DNA of 64,000 nucleotides from Bacteroidota bacterium (GCA_016124585.1 WGNL01000004.1:420930-484929); one strand, 5' to 3'. Shown: positions 6,101-16,033, counted from the stretch's first letter. Notes: generated by a model not told the origin, from the sequence alone. Made by a program: numbers and translations.

Positions 6101-6832
6101 CTACAAATCTTTTAAAACAGAACTTATTCCGCCGTCCAGTAAAAAGTTGGCACCATGCACAAAACCTGTATTTTGTGAAGCAAGAAATAAGGCCAATTTT
6201 GCTACGTCATTTGGATAGCCAATTCGTTGTACAGGATGTATCTTACGCAACTCGTCAATAGCAGATTCATTATCATTGAACCCAGCCCGCAACATCTCAG
6301 TTTCGATAGCTGCAGGGCTAATTGAGTTGACTCTGACACGGCCGGCTAAGTCAACTGCCATTGCTTTTGTCAATCCCACTAAAGCACTTTTTGAAGTTGC
6401 ATAGCTGATGAATTCTGGCTTTGTAAGTTGTTGATGAATACTTGCAATGTTGATGATGCTGCCATTACTTTCTTCCAATCTGGCCAAAAAAATCTTACTC
6501 AAAAGCATGGGGCCGGTCAAGTTAACATTCAATGTTTCTTGCCAATCTTCTAATTTAATGTTTTCTAGTTTGTCAAGTCGCTGCACAGCTGCATTGTTCA
6601 CCAAAACATCCAATTTAGGCATGACTTCATCAAAAATCTGGGTGAACTTAATGCGATAACTGGCATCTCGGACAAATTGGTGGATGTCGAACCTTAAAAA
6701 ACGGTCGCAGTGGCCATTGAAATCCTCCCGCATGTCCACCCCGAAAACGTAATAGCCGCTGTCCCTAAATGCCTTTGCCAAAGCCGATCCAATTCCCCCT
6801 AACACACCAGTAATAAATACATTTTTTGCCAT
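6101..6832 (-). CDS. Short-chain dehydrogenase/reductase
   Basis: Classical SDR of about 243 residues: cofactor motif TGVLGGIGSA at the N-terminus, NNAA after the third strand, catalytic Ser in IINIASIHQQ, YATSKSA for the Tyr and Lys, and a C-terminal LLDGG. An aspartate (GVDMRED) ends the second strand, which points to NAD(H). The start at 6832 (MAKNVFITG) fits the family; an ATG at 6850 would overlap the preceding gene by 8 bases and is also possible. In legionaminic-acid and related glycan clusters an SDR of this kind (PtmA-like) sits beside a phosphoglycerate-dehydrogenase-like enzyme, as here. The substrate is unknown. Confidence 0.82.
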   Translation of the reverse strand: MAKNVFITGVLGGIGSALAKAFRDSGYYVFGVDMREDFNGHCDRFLRFDIHQFVRDASYRIKFTQIFDEVMPKLDVLVNNAAVQRLDKLENIKLEDWQETLNVNLTGPMLLSKIFLARLEESNGSIINIASIHQQLTKPEFISYATSKSALVGLTKAMAVDLAGRVRVNSISPAAIETEMLRAGFNDNESAIDELRKIHPVQRIGYPNDVAKLALFLASQNTGFVHGANFLLDGGISSVLKDL

Positions 6833-6842
6833 AATTCCTAAT

Positions 6843-7778
6843 TCATTCAATATTTAAAAATCCAAAAAGCAGCTTCATGGCTTGGTTGCTTGCCCGGCGA
6901 ACTGCGTCAATCGTGTTCGATCCATTGTGCGTTCCAAAAATGCAACGGTCAAATTCACGAAGTGGGGAATCTGACGGCAGGGGCTCATTTTCAAATACAT
7001 CCAAAGCGGCACTATGTATCTTTCCATCAGATAGCCCTGAAATCAAAGCATTTTCGTCAATCACACCTCCTCTTGATACATTAATTATTCGTACGCCATC
7101 CTTCATCAAGGAAATAGAATCAACGTTAATTAAATGTCTGGTTTCAGGGGTCAAAGCGCATGTCACTACCACAAAATCGGCCTTTTCAACTTCAGTTGGA
7201 AAGGAGTAAAAACGATAACGCATTTCATCTTCGTCTGTGCGACTCGCAAATGGGTCATAAACATTAATTTCCAATCCAAAAGCATTTAACATTCGGGCAG
7301 TTGACTTCCCAATATCCCCGAAGCCAATCAGCGCTACTGTTTTGTTCATCAAGGAAATACCTGCTGGTTTGGGCCACTCCCCTTTTCTTACACCTCTGTC
7401 AATGAAAAAGGTTTGCCTAGCCAATCCAATAACATAGTGTGCGGCCAAACTTCCAACTTCCTCACCGAACATCAAAGGTGTATTCATGATTGGGATGCCC
7501 AATGCTTTGCAAGCATTAAAATCTACATTGTCCACTCCAACTCCCCATTTAACGGCTGCTTTCAAATTACCATCTTTGCCTGCTTTAAAAACTTTTTCGG
7601 TGGCTGGGTCATCGCCGATAATCCAACCATCTACCTTGGGTAATATGGCAATTAGTTCCTCTTCTGTCAGGGTCTGAACAACATTTGGGGTGACTAATTC
7701 GACTCCTTTTTCTTCGAAAACAGGCCTGAACTCGTCAATTAGACGGAGCATCGGCGGGCAGGTTATTAATACTTTCAA
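6843..7778 (-). CDS. D-isomer-specific 2-hydroxyacid dehydrogenase (PGDH-like)
   Basis: A 311-residue NAD-dependent dehydrogenase of the SerA/phosphoglycerate dehydrogenase superfamily. It shows the substrate-domain KWGVGVDNVDF, the Rossmann GFGDIGKS, the catalytic Arg region NVSRGGVIDENAL and the catalytic His in FGTHNGSNT. It lacks the ACT domain of biosynthetic SerA, so the substrate is probably a different 2-hydroxy acid. It is the first gene of the operon with the SDR and DUF115 genes and overlaps the SDR start region. No clear TAnnTTTG box was found in front of it. Confidence 0.85.
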   Translation of the reverse strand: MKVLITCPPMLRLIDEFRPVFEEKGVELVTPNVVQTLTEEELIAILPKVDGWIIGDDPATEKVFKAGKDGNLKAAVKWGVGVDNVDFNACKALGIPIMNTPLMFGEEVGSLAAHYVIGLARQTFFIDRGVRKGEWPKPAGISLMNKTVALIGFGDIGKSTARMLNAFGLEINVYDPFASRTDEDEMRYRFYSFPTEVEKADFVVVTCALTPETRHLINVDSISLMKDGVRIINVSRGGVIDENALISGLSDGKIHSAALDVFENEPLPSDSPLREFDRCIFGTHNGSNTIDAVRRASNQAMKLLFGFLNIE

Positions 7779-8101
7779 GTAATTTATGATTTTGAAAATG
7801 ATAAAATGGATTGCAAAATTGATGGATTATTTTCTTTTATGGATGAAAAAAAACATTTCAATAAAGTCAATTTAAGAATTCAGGAAGTATTCATTAATTT
7901 CGCTGTCCATTTTTAGCCGTTATTGAGAAAACATTAAACCCTGTTCATACCTTCCCATTCAATAGCTCAAAACTTAGGTATAAAATTTTCATTCATTTTG
8001 GATGGACAATTAATATCCAATTAGGTGCGTTCACTGTAACTGTCAGAATTTCAACTACTTAAGTACTTTTAATGTAACGGACATACTGCTTTCGGAAGAA
8101 A
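7779..8101. other. Divergent intergenic region, 323 bases
   Basis: A/T-rich region between the dehydrogenase operon (minus) and the CHAT gene (plus), so it should carry both promoters. I see no full TAnnTTTG box in either direction. Two loose copies of a TGTAAC-containing word (near 8035 and 8071) precede the CHAT gene, and a short inverted pair (CTGTCCAT near 7909, ATGGACA near 8003) is present. No gene or RNA is recognised. Confidence 0.3.
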
Positions 8102-11100
8102 ATGAAACTAACGCTTACCACCCTGACTTTTATTTTGATGTACAACTTGCTGTCTGCACAAGGCAACGAGCTTGCATTAGCCAGAAAGTACGAGACAGTG
8201 GCAGACAGTTTCAGTAAGATTCCTGTAAACGCCAAAGCCATACTTTACCGCAAAAAAGCCTTGAATATTTACCAAAATCAAAGGCCGTTACAATTTGATA
8301 AAATTGCAGCAAGCTTTCGCAGTATTGGTATCTACTATCGCCGGGAAGGCAATTTTGAGCAAGGTGAATTTAACCTTAAACGCTCTGTAGAAGTAGCGGA
8401 AAAACATCTCGAACCAAACCATCCGGAGCTAGCCAAAGCATATAACAGTTACGGAATTTATCTTTTGACAACTGGGAAGTATAGGCAAGCACTGGTCTAT
8501 CTGCACAAAAGCCTTGAGATTAATCAGCGCATGAACTTACCTGGGGTAGCAGACAATCTTAACAACATTGGAATTGTTTATGAAAACATGGGTGATTATG
8601 ACGCTGCATTTAATCACTACCACCAGGCAATGCGCTACAATATCAAACAGCTTGGTCTTTTCAATATTGCCACCGCCAACAACTACATCAATTTAGGCAC
8701 AGCTTGTTTGAGGTTGGATAGATACAATGAGGCTCAATCCTTTTTTGATACCACTTTATTGGTTTACAACAAGCTTTTACCAAAAGACCATCCTGAATTT
8801 GCAGCCCTTTATAACAATCTGGGAGCAGTTGCAAATACACGTGGGGATTACAGAACAGCAATTGTCAATTTTGAAAAAGCTTTAAAAATTACTGAAAAAA
8901 ACCTCGGTGTAAACCACCCTGACGTAGCGAATATTTATGCCAATACTGGGATTCTTTTGCTGGACAAAGGCGACATCAACAAGGCGTTGGCATTTTTTCA
9001 AAAAGCGTATGACATCAGACTTCGTTTTTTTGGGCAAAACAACCATCTAGTTGCTCGTACTTGCAATTACCTTGGCGATTGTTATCTCCAGAAAAAGGAT
9101 TTTGACAAAACATACGAATGGTATAACAAGGCAATCCTCGTTTTTGAAAAACTACCAGCTGGTGACCCCGCCGACATTGCCGAATACAAAAACGACCTAG
9201 GCTTCTATTTTGAAAAAATGGGCAATTTCCAGTCAGCCCTACAATTTTACAATGAAGCCATGTATGTGGTTCGGAAAAACCAAGGCAAACAAGACCTCGA
9301 TATTGCCAACTCTTTGGCTAGGATTGGAAATTTATTCCTACTTAAATCCAACCATGAATCCGCTAAAGGGCATTTTAACCAAGCTTTACAGATTACCAAG
9401 CATTTTCTTGGGAAAAAGCATCCAGATGTCGCCCAAATTTATGGGAAACTTGCAATGGCAAGCGTTGAAGACCCAACCTTGTCTTTGACTTACTGTGATT
9501 CAGCAATGCAGTCACTTGGCTACACCAAAGCCAATGAATTTAGTTTTGACAAGATTGGCTCACCATTGGTTCTACTCGATATTTTACAGCAAAAAGGTGA
9601 GTTGTTGTTTGGGTTTTACAAAGAAAATAAATCACGGAAATGGCTAGACGAGGCTGATAGTTGCTACGCAACCGCTATGCAACTTATTGATTTTGTGAAA
9701 GTTACCTTAGAAGAACCAGGCTCTCGGCAAACGTTGCTGGATAATTATTTCCTGATTTACGAAAATGCCATTGCAATAAAATGCGAGCTGAAAAATATTA
9801 GCAATGACACAAAATATTGGCATGAGGCATTTGAAATTTCAGAGCGGAGCAATGCTACCCTACTTTTGGAGGCACTTCAGTCCGTGCATGCAGGCCGTTT
9901 CTCAGAGATTCCTGATAGTTTGCTCGACATGGAACGTAAGTCTAAAATTGATTTAGCTTTTTTAGAAAAACAAGTTTTTGAGGAACAACTTAGAGGTGAA
10001 GATGCTAGCCAAATTCGACTAGCAAACTTGAACGACCAGATTTTCAACCTTCAACAAAAGTACACCCGGTTGATGGCTGCTATCAGAAAGGATTATCCGA
10101 AGTATTTTACCTTGAAATATGCCCCAGAAATTGTGACTGTACCCGAAATTCAACAAAAATTGCTGTTGGCAGGGCAAAATATGGTTGGCTATTTTGTTGG
10201 TGAAGACAAGATTTTTGCATTTGTAATCAATGAACAGGATTTTGAAGTAGTCACAATTGACAAGGATGTTCCTTTGGAGTCGTGGGTGGAGGAATTCAGG
10301 AATAGCATTTACCAGTTTAACCCAGCCGGAAAAGAAGTAGCGTTTTTAAATCAAAAATATTCTAACCTTGGGTTTGAGCTTTATCAGTTGATTTTCGAGC
10401 CAATTAAATCAAAACTCTCTGGCAATCAGGTAGTTATTCTTCCAGGTGGTGTTTTAGGTTACCTGCCTTTTGATGCCTTGTTGGCAACAGCCCCGGAGGA
10501 CGATGGGAATTTTGATACCCATGATTACCTAATTAAACACTACCAGTTTAGCTATAGTTATTCGGCTTCTTTGCACAAAGAGATGGTAAATAGGAGCGTT
10601 GGTTGGAAGCAAGGGGGCTTTGTCGGGTTCGCCCCATCCTATGGCGGCGATTCCTTGAATTTGCGCAGCAACGACCCATGGAGGGCAGTGTTAGGAAATC
10701 TCAAATTCAATGAGCCTGAAGTCATTAACATTCAAAAAATAATGGGTGGCAGGGCATTTTTGGATTCGACTGCCACGGAGCGGAATTTTTTGAATGAGGC
10801 TCCCAAAGCGGGCATCCTGCATTTGGCGGTACACGCCAAATCTAATGATGAACACGGAGAATATTCCTATTTGGCTTTCTACCAAACAGCCGATTCCATT
10901 GAAAATGAACTTGTATTTGTCAAGGACCTCTACTCGATGAGGATCAAAGCTGCATTGGTGGTGTTGAGCGCATGCGAAACGGGCATTGGTGAGTTACAGC
11001 GTGGGGAGGGTATTGTGAGTTTAGCGCGTGGTTTTTCGTATGCGGGTGCTGCAAGTATAGTTACTACGCTTTGGAGTATTGATGATTTTGCTTCGTCCGA

Positions 11101-11428
11101 AATCATGGCACTTTTTTACCAGAATCTCAAAGCTGGTGAATCGAAAGACGCTGCCTTACGCAAGGCAAAATTGACATTTCTAGGTAGAAGAAAAGGCTCA
11201 AATGCAGCACATCCACTTTACTGGGCCGCATTTATCCCTGTAGGGGATATGTCTCCAATCAAGAATGGGATACCCCTAGCTTGGGCTTGGATTGGACTCT
11301 TCTTTCTTGGCTTTGTAGCATTTTATTTTTTGTACAGAAAACAAAAAAAAGCCAAGCTCACAGCTTCACAAATTTCACAACATACAATTGATGCCCATCC
11401 AAGATTTCAACGAAATATATACCCTTAG
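8102..11428 (+). CDS. Exported TPR-CHAT protein (caspase-like protease fold)
   Basis: 1108 residues: an N-terminal signal-like segment ending in LLSAQ, about ten tetratricopeptide repeats (residues 40-480), a helical linker, and a CHAT domain (about 690-1040) with catalytic His911 in HLAVHAKSN and Cys958 in VLSACETG. A single hydrophobic segment (about 1056-1077) followed by basic residues suggests a C-terminal membrane anchor, so the CHAT domain would lie outside the cytoplasm. CHAT proteins are caspase relatives; some, such as Craspase Csx29, are TPR-regulated proteases in defence, but most Bacteroidota copies have no known role. No CRISPR or toxin gene is adjacent. Its last 71 bases overlap the 3' end of the convergent T9SS gene. 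Confidence 0.85.
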   Translation: MKLTLTTLTFILMYNLLSAQGNELALARKYETVADSFSKIPVNAKAILYRKKALNIYQNQRPLQFDKIAASFRSIGIYYRREGNFEQGEFNLKRSVEVAEKHLEPNHPELAKAYNSYGIYLLTTGKYRQALVYLHKSLEINQRMNLPGVADNLNNIGIVYENMGDYDAAFNHYHQAMRYNIKQLGLFNIATANNYINLGTACLRLDRYNEAQSFFDTTLLVYNKLLPKDHPEFAALYNNLGAVANTRGDYRTAIVNFEKALKITEKNLGVNHPDVANIYANTGILLLDKGDINKALAFFQKAYDIRLRFFGQNNHLVARTCNYLGDCYLQKKDFDKTYEWYNKAILVFEKLPAGDPADIAEYKNDLGFYFEKMGNFQSALQFYNEAMYVVRKNQGKQDLDIANSLARIGNLFLLKSNHESAKGHFNQALQITKHFLGKKHPDVAQIYGKLAMASVEDPTLSLTYCDSAMQSLGYTKANEFSFDKIGSPLVLLDILQQKGELLFGFYKENKSRKWLDEADSCYATAMQLIDFVKVTLEEPGSRQTLLDNYFLIYENAIAIKCELKNISNDTKYWHEAFEISERSNATLLLEALQSVHAGRFSEIPDSLLDMERKSKIDLAFLEKQVFEEQLRGEDASQIRLANLNDQIFNLQQKYTRLMAAIRKDYPKYFTLKYAPEIVTVPEIQQKLLLAGQNMVGYFVGEDKIFAFVINEQDFEVVTIDKDVPLESWVEEFRNSIYQFNPAGKEVAFLNQKYSNLGFELYQLIFEPIKSKLSGNQVVILPGGVLGYLPFDALLATAPEDDGNFDTHDYLIKHYQFSYSYSASLHKEMVNRSVGWKQGGFVGFAPSYGGDSLNLRSNDPWRAVLGNLKFNEPEVINIQKIMGGRAFLDSTATERNFLNEAPKAGILHLAVHAKSNDEHGEYSYLAFYQTADSIENELVFVKDLYSMRIKAALVVLSACETGIGELQRGEGIVSLARGFSYAGAASIVTTLWSIDDFASSEIMALFYQNLKAGESKDAALRKAKLTFLGRRKGSNAAHPLYWAAFIPVGDMSPIKNGIPLAWAWIGLFFLGFVAFYFLYRKQKKAKLTASQISQHTIDAHPRFQRNIYP

Positions 11429-13934
11429 TAAGCTCACCAACTGAAAACTCAAGAGTATCTCCTTGGAATTCAGTTGATTGCAAAATTGTTCCATTCGTGT
11501 TTCTCAATTGAAAATTTCTATCATGAAGTCCTCTCCTTGATTTTAGTAGTATTGTCGCCCTTGAAGTTGCTGGATTCGGGTAAATCAAAGCTACCCTACC
11601 CTGCCCTTTCTCACTTACTCCTGAAGGTCCAATTAATACCTCATGCATGATGGAGCTTCCGCAGAAAACATTGTTCACGGTCAGTACAACATCGTACAAA
11701 CCAGCAACTGAATATTCATGTATTGGGTTTGCCAACTGGCTAGAATTGCCGTCTCCAAAATCCCAAAAATAGCTGGTTCCACCTACACTTTGGTTATCAA
11801 AGAAAACGGTGTAGCCTTGAGTAGTAAAACTGAAATTCCCAGATGGCGTTGGATTTACCAGCACGAAATCCGAAATAGAACTTGTATCGCTACCCAACAT
11901 ATTTGAAACAATCAAGGTCACAGGGTATTGTCCTGGTTGGTTGTAGATAACTGATGGGTTTTCGGCGGTTGAAATATTAGGGGCTCCTCCTGAAAACTGC
12001 CACAGGAAACTGTTGAGGTTATTCCCAGTTGATTGGTTTTGAAATTGCACAGTCACAGGTGAGCATCCTGATGATACATCCGCAGAAAATTGAGCAACTG
12101 GCAAAGCGCTTGGGTCTGTGATTGATAAAAAATATACAAACTCATCCTCTCCGCATGGCCCGGTTGAAGTTAAGGTTATTTCGTAATCTCCGAAGTCATT
12201 AAAATGGTGCGATGGGCTAGTTTCCAGGCTAATATTTCCATCTCCAAAATCCCATAAGTAATTAGTTGCTTCAGTTGAGGTATTTTGGAACAGAAAATCG
12301 CTGTTACCGAAAGCGGTTACCGAAAACGATGAAGAAGGTAATCCAGAAACATTGAGCATTGCACTTTCAGAGAACAAGGAAGTTAGGCAAGGGCTTGAAA
12401 TTTGGCATCGAAAAAGATAGCCATCCATTGTTAATTCTGAATCATGTATTGTCAGTACTTTGGTGAGCTCACCTGAATAATTTGGGCCAGGCGGGATATT
12501 TTGCCAGCCACTTCCAGTATTGACTTGCCACTGAAATACAAGATTGTTGCCCTCCACTTCGACGAGAAGGTTTGTTGAATCACCTTCGCAAAGTGCGACA
12601 GACAATGGCTGTTCAACAATTTGAACTGGTACAACTTCACTCTCAGCAATTGCCAAATAATTTAGATAAGACTGTAGCCCCGTTTCACCGGGCATTGCCC
12701 CATTTGACTGGCCATTACATTGACTTGAAACTGTATTGTTTACTCCAGGCTGACCACCCAAAAGATTAATTTGTGTGAAAGCACCTGCATTAGTGATCAG
12801 CAGACCACCACTTCCACCACCACCAGTTCCGTCACATCTGTCAGCATTATTATTTACGTTTCCTCCATCACCTCCCTTCGCTTCAATTGATAAGCTGCCA
12901 ACTATCGAATTGGATTTTATCAGAATGCTTCCCCCAGCGCCACCTCCGCCAGCACCATCTCCATGAGCAAGGCTTGCATTTTCACCATTGGCTGAGATGG
13001 AGAATCCATTTCCAAAAATTATCTTTGCCAATACGATAGCAATTCCACCACCATTTGCACCTGACGAACCAGCACCCGTGTCATCAAAATGTCCTGCACC
13101 GCCGCCGCCGCCCATGAAAATTCGTTCTGGATCATTTGGGCATGATTTGCCTCCCAAACCGGGGTAATCACCGTCACATCCAAATCCGCCAACGGATTCT
13201 TTACCTCCAATGCCACCATTCGAAACATTACCACCACCTCCACCGCCACTGTTGTGGTCATTTCCGCCGCCGCCGCCATTTGCCTGGGCCCCTCTTCCGT
13301 GCTCTTTGTTTAAAATGAAATCTGAGACTCCTTCCCCTTTTGGCGAACCTCTCCAATTGTTGATGGGATAAAAATAAGCGTCTGCATTGGTCAAAAAATT
13401 ACAGTCACTTACTACTTCCAATTTTTGTGCACCTCTAAAACCTTTTCCACTTACATTGATGGAAGCTTGAAGTTGAAGTGTATCGGAATCGAAAACGAGT
13501 ACACCTCCTGTTACGCCATCCCATGCTTTCGCCTGGACCTCTCCTGTCACTGACACACTATTATAATAAGGTATTGTGACCAATTGTAGTTTGGAGGTAG
13601 GGTTATAGTCGTTCAGCAATTCAAATTTCAAAAACACGTCATTTCCAACAACTGAAAGCACTTCGTTAATTTCGTAAGACCCAGCACTACCCAAGTCTTC
13701 AATATTTCCGAAACTGCTTGAATTGGATGAATTGATGGTGGCTCCTCCCATTTGAATCAATAGTACTTTAGAACTGGGAGCAAACAAAGTAGCATCAGTC
13801 ACAGTCAATTTTGCCTCGCAAGGTTCGATGCCTATGACTTTTGAATATTCGTTGATGACTCCAGCTATCTGTATTTGTGCAAAAAGCTGGGAAGAAAGGC
13901 AGGTGAATACAATTGCCCAGTAAGAAGTGTGCAT
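11358..13934 (-). CDS. Secreted PKD-repeat protein with T9SS type A sorting domain
   Basis: 858 residues: signal peptide ending in SQLFAQ; an N-terminal beta-rich region; a Gly-rich stretch around residues 215-350 with runs of four to six glycines; an Ig-like domain (LVFQWQVNTGSGWQNI); three PKD domains marked by YLWDFGDGN, FLWQFSGG and YFWDFGDGN; and a C-terminal Por-secretion tail (ALIYPNPATS to KGIYFVEI) that targets the protein to the type IX secretion system. Probably a surface-bound or released adhesin-like protein. The Gly-rich segment resembles that of other large Bacteroidota surface proteins. The 3' end overlaps the CHAT gene on the other strand. Ligand unknown. Confidence 0.85.
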   Translation of the reverse strand: MHTSYWAIVFTCLSSQLFAQIQIAGVINEYSKVIGIEPCEAKLTVTDATLFAPSSKVLLIQMGGATINSSNSSSFGNIEDLGSAGSYEINEVLSVVGNDVFLKFELLNDYNPTSKLQLVTIPYYNSVSVTGEVQAKAWDGVTGGVLVFDSDTLQLQASINVSGKGFRGAQKLEVVSDCNFLTNADAYFYPINNWRGSPKGEGVSDFILNKEHGRGAQANGGGGGNDHNSGGGGGGNVSNGGIGGKESVGGFGCDGDYPGLGGKSCPNDPERIFMGGGGGAGHFDDTGAGSSGANGGGIAIVLAKIIFGNGFSISANGENASLAHGDGAGGGGAGGSILIKSNSIVGSLSIEAKGGDGGNVNNNADRCDGTGGGGSGGLLITNAGAFTQINLLGGQPGVNNTVSSQCNGQSNGAMPGETGLQSYLNYLAIAESEVVPVQIVEQPLSVALCEGDSTNLLVEVEGNNLVFQWQVNTGSGWQNIPPGPNYSGELTKVLTIHDSELTMDGYLFRCQISSPCLTSLFSESAMLNVSGLPSSSFSVTAFGNSDFLFQNTSTEATNYLWDFGDGNISLETSPSHHFNDFGDYEITLTSTGPCGEDEFVYFLSITDPSALPVAQFSADVSSGCSPVTVQFQNQSTGNNLNSFLWQFSGGAPNISTAENPSVIYNQPGQYPVTLIVSNMLGSDTSSISDFVLVNPTPSGNFSFTTQGYTVFFDNQSVGGTSYFWDFGDGNSSQLANPIHEYSVAGLYDVVLTVNNVFCGSSIMHEVLIGPSGVSEKGQGRVALIYPNPATSRATILLKSRRGLHDRNFQLRNTNGTILQSTEFQGDTLEFSVGELTKGIYFVEILDGHQLYVVKFVKL

Positions 13935-14062
13935 CGGTGTATTGGTTTAGAATGAAGAGGAGTTCTCAAAGTGGAGCGCAATTTAAGCCCACTGAACGCA
14001 TCGATTCAAACCATTAGCAGAATAAATTTAGGAATAATTAAGAATTACAAATTAAAACAACC

Positions 14063-14070
14063 TACTTTTG
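14063..14070 (+). promoter_or_regulatory. Extended -7 box of rpsP
   Basis: TACTTTTG followed by CGCCC, the extended form seen at several genes in this window. It would give a leader of about 135 bases before rpsP. The leader contains a perfect 12-base palindrome (CTCAAATTTGAG, 14153-14164). No -33 TTG is evident. Confidence 0.5.
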
Positions 14071-14211
14071 CGCCCGCTTAAGCCCACCGCCTGCGAGTCA
14101 GAGTAAGTGGGGATGGTGAAATCGAGGATTTTTATGAGCTGTGAAATGAAATCTCAAATTTGAGTTTTCGCCAGCAACTTTTAAAAGCCTCATTATCAAA
14201 CATTTAAAAAA

Positions 14212-14781
14212 ATGGCAGTTAAAATTAGATTGCAAAGAAAAGGAAAAAAACAAAAGCCTTTTTACCACATCGTCATTGCTGACGCAAGAGCCCCAAGGGA
14301 TGGCCGTTTCATCGAGAAAATTGGCACCTACAACCCATTGACGCAACCTGCTACAATTGAACTTGACCGTGACAAAGCATTTGAATGGCTTGGAAAAGGT
14401 GCCCAACCTACTGAGACCGTTAGAGCCATGCTTCGTTTTAAAGGTGTTTTCTATCGCAAGCATGTGATGCGTGGTGTAGAAAAAGGTGCCTACACAGAAG
14501 AAGTTGCCATGGAAAAATACAATGATTATGTGGCAGCTAAAGATGCAAAAACTGCGGCACGTGCAGAAAAGATTTCTGCAGAGAAAGCGGCTTTCCGTGC
14601 TAAAGTTGCTGGCTTAGACATCAAAGTAGCAGCCAAAAAGGAAGTACCTAAAGTAGAGGTAGCACCTGCTGCGCCTGCTGTTGAGGATGCTCCCGCTGCT
14701 GTAGCACCAGTTGAAGAAGAAGTAGTAGCAGTTGTTGCTGAAGAAGCTACTCCTGAAGCAGTTGCTCAGGAAGAAGAATAA
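14212..14781 (+). CDS. rpsP: 30S ribosomal protein S16 with long acidic tail
   Basis: Residues 1-85 are a standard S16 ([30 protein letters not shown]), a small-subunit protein that helps assemble the 5' domain of 16S rRNA. The protein is 189 residues, about twice the usual length, because of a C-terminal extension: a Lys/Ala-rich helix then a tail rich in Ala, Val, Pro and Glu. Such tails are common on S16 in Bacteroidota. It stands alone rather than in the rpsP-rimM-trmD order of other phyla. A strong terminator follows. Confidence 0.97.
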   Translation: MAVKIRLQRKGKKQKPFYHIVIADARAPRDGRFIEKIGTYNPLTQPATIELDRDKAFEWLGKGAQPTETVRAMLRFKGVFYRKHVMRGVEKGAYTEEVAMEKYNDYVAAKDAKTAARAEKISAEKAAFRAKVAGLDIKVAAKKEVPKVEVAPAAPAVEDAPAAVAPVEEEVVAVVAEEATPEAVAQEEE

Positions 14782-14802
14782 ATATCCTAGAATTCTGATT
14801 TG

Positions 14803-14840
14803 AAAAAGCCCGGAAGTACTGCACTTTCGGGCTTTTGTTT
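14803..14840. terminator. Bidirectional terminator between rpsP and the arginyl-transferase gene
   Basis: A 14-bp stem (14804-14817 with 14823-14836, one G-U pair) closes a 5-base loop and is flanked by A and T runs, so it can work on both strands of this convergent pair. Confidence 0.85.
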
Positions 14841-14845
14841 TTGTC

Positions 14846-15949
14846 TTATTTCAATATACCAGCTATCCCTGGCGGTTTTATCAGTTTGCCGATTTCGATT
14901 GCCATTTGCAATATCTTTTTGGGATCTTCTGTCTCAATAATCTGTGTTTTTTTCAAGATGAAGTCCAAATAATGTCGAGCTTCTTGGGTATCAAACTGCA
15001 TCGTGTACTCAAAATACAAGCCTAAATCTTCGATTGGCATACAATGCGTGAAGACGAATTTTTCACGCCAAATATCAAAGTAAACAATAAAGCGAGGTCT
15101 AGGAAATACAGTATTAAATAGTGTGAGAAACAATGGCGACTCCAATAACCGTTCATTTTCGAACATCATGCCATTGGCTTCATAGGCTGGGTAATAAAGC
15201 ATTTGCGAGGTAATTCCGGCTTCTACAAGAATTTTTCCTACCTCGCTCAGTTTTGAAGATAGTACCCAAATTGGTATGTTTTGCGTGGAATACTCATTGA
15301 AAGGCTGCCAAACTGCAGTTTTCAAATCATAAAATTGCAATTCGTTGGGTTTCCCAATCCGAAGTTTATAATCAAACCTATCGAATCCAGGCACGAAATA
15401 ACCGGGATAGTAATATTTGAACCCCAAATCAACCCCAAACTGAATTTCCTCAATCATGGTGTATAACCCAAGACTGAATCTGGCGTATTCTGGATCGTAG
15501 ACACCTTTAATACTTGCCAAACTGTTATTTCCGAGGTCAAAAAAACTAAAAGCAATGAGTTTGTCATTGTCATAAACACATACCTCGAAGGTGTCAAAAA
15601 TCGTGTGGTCCTTTCCATCCAAAATGCTATCACGAATAGTTGCTGAAAGAACCCCTTTAAAGCTTGCTCTGTATTTCTGAAAAAGAGCTTCTTTTTCTTC
15701 ATTAATAACACTATGCCTTACCAAACTGCGAAACCTGAGGCGATTTTGCTGCATGATTTTACGCAAGCTTTTTCTAAAAGCAAGACCCTCCAATGGCAAG
15801 CGTAACCAAATAGGTGAATACAAACTATCATTGAAAAATAGAAAATGACAGGTGAAGATACTCAGCCCCATGCGATACCAGCCTTGCTCTAAGTATGCAT
15901 CTAATTCATCCCCAGCTATCGATTTCGGAAAATGTTTTTCAGTAAACAT
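14846..15949 (-). CDS. Arginyl-tRNA--protein transferase-like protein (ATE/Bpt family)
   Basis: 367 residues. The middle part has the signature of the ATE1/Bpt C-terminal domain: DTFEVCVYDNDKLIAFSFFD, VYDPEYARFSLGLYTM and YYYPGYFVPGFDRFDYK, the GNAT-like fold that moves an amino acid from tRNA to a protein N-terminus (N-end rule). The N-terminal part (LEQGWYRMGLSIFTCHF) resembles the start of bacterial Bpt but lacks the Cys cluster of many ATE proteins, so the substrate may differ. The last 130 residues are unlike the standard family. Single gene, convergent with rpsP. The fold is reasonably clear, the activity inferred. Confidence 0.7.
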   Translation of the reverse strand: MFTEKHFPKSIAGDELDAYLEQGWYRMGLSIFTCHFLFFNDSLYSPIWLRLPLEGLAFRKSLRKIMQQNRLRFRSLVRHSVINEEKEALFQKYRASFKGVLSATIRDSILDGKDHTIFDTFEVCVYDNDKLIAFSFFDLGNNSLASIKGVYDPEYARFSLGLYTMIEEIQFGVDLGFKYYYPGYFVPGFDRFDYKLRIGKPNELQFYDLKTAVWQPFNEYSTQNIPIWVLSSKLSEVGKILVEAGITSQMLYYPAYEANGMMFENERLLESPLFLTLFNTVFPRPRFIVYFDIWREKFVFTHCMPIEDLGLYFEYTMQFDTQEARHYLDFILKKTQIIETEDPKKILQMAIEIGKLIKPPGIAGILK

Positions 15950-16033
15950 TTGAACAGTTGGCTATTACATGAACTCCAACTAAATTTGTCAAAATTCATA
16001 AACCGTAAATAGAAACGCAAAAAAGTGTTTTTC

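Noticed and set aside
8102..11428. CHAT-TPR gene as part of a CRISPR-linked (Craspase-type) or toxin-antitoxin defence system.
   Set aside because: No cas, gasdermin, TIR or sigma-factor partner is adjacent, and the protein appears to be exported.
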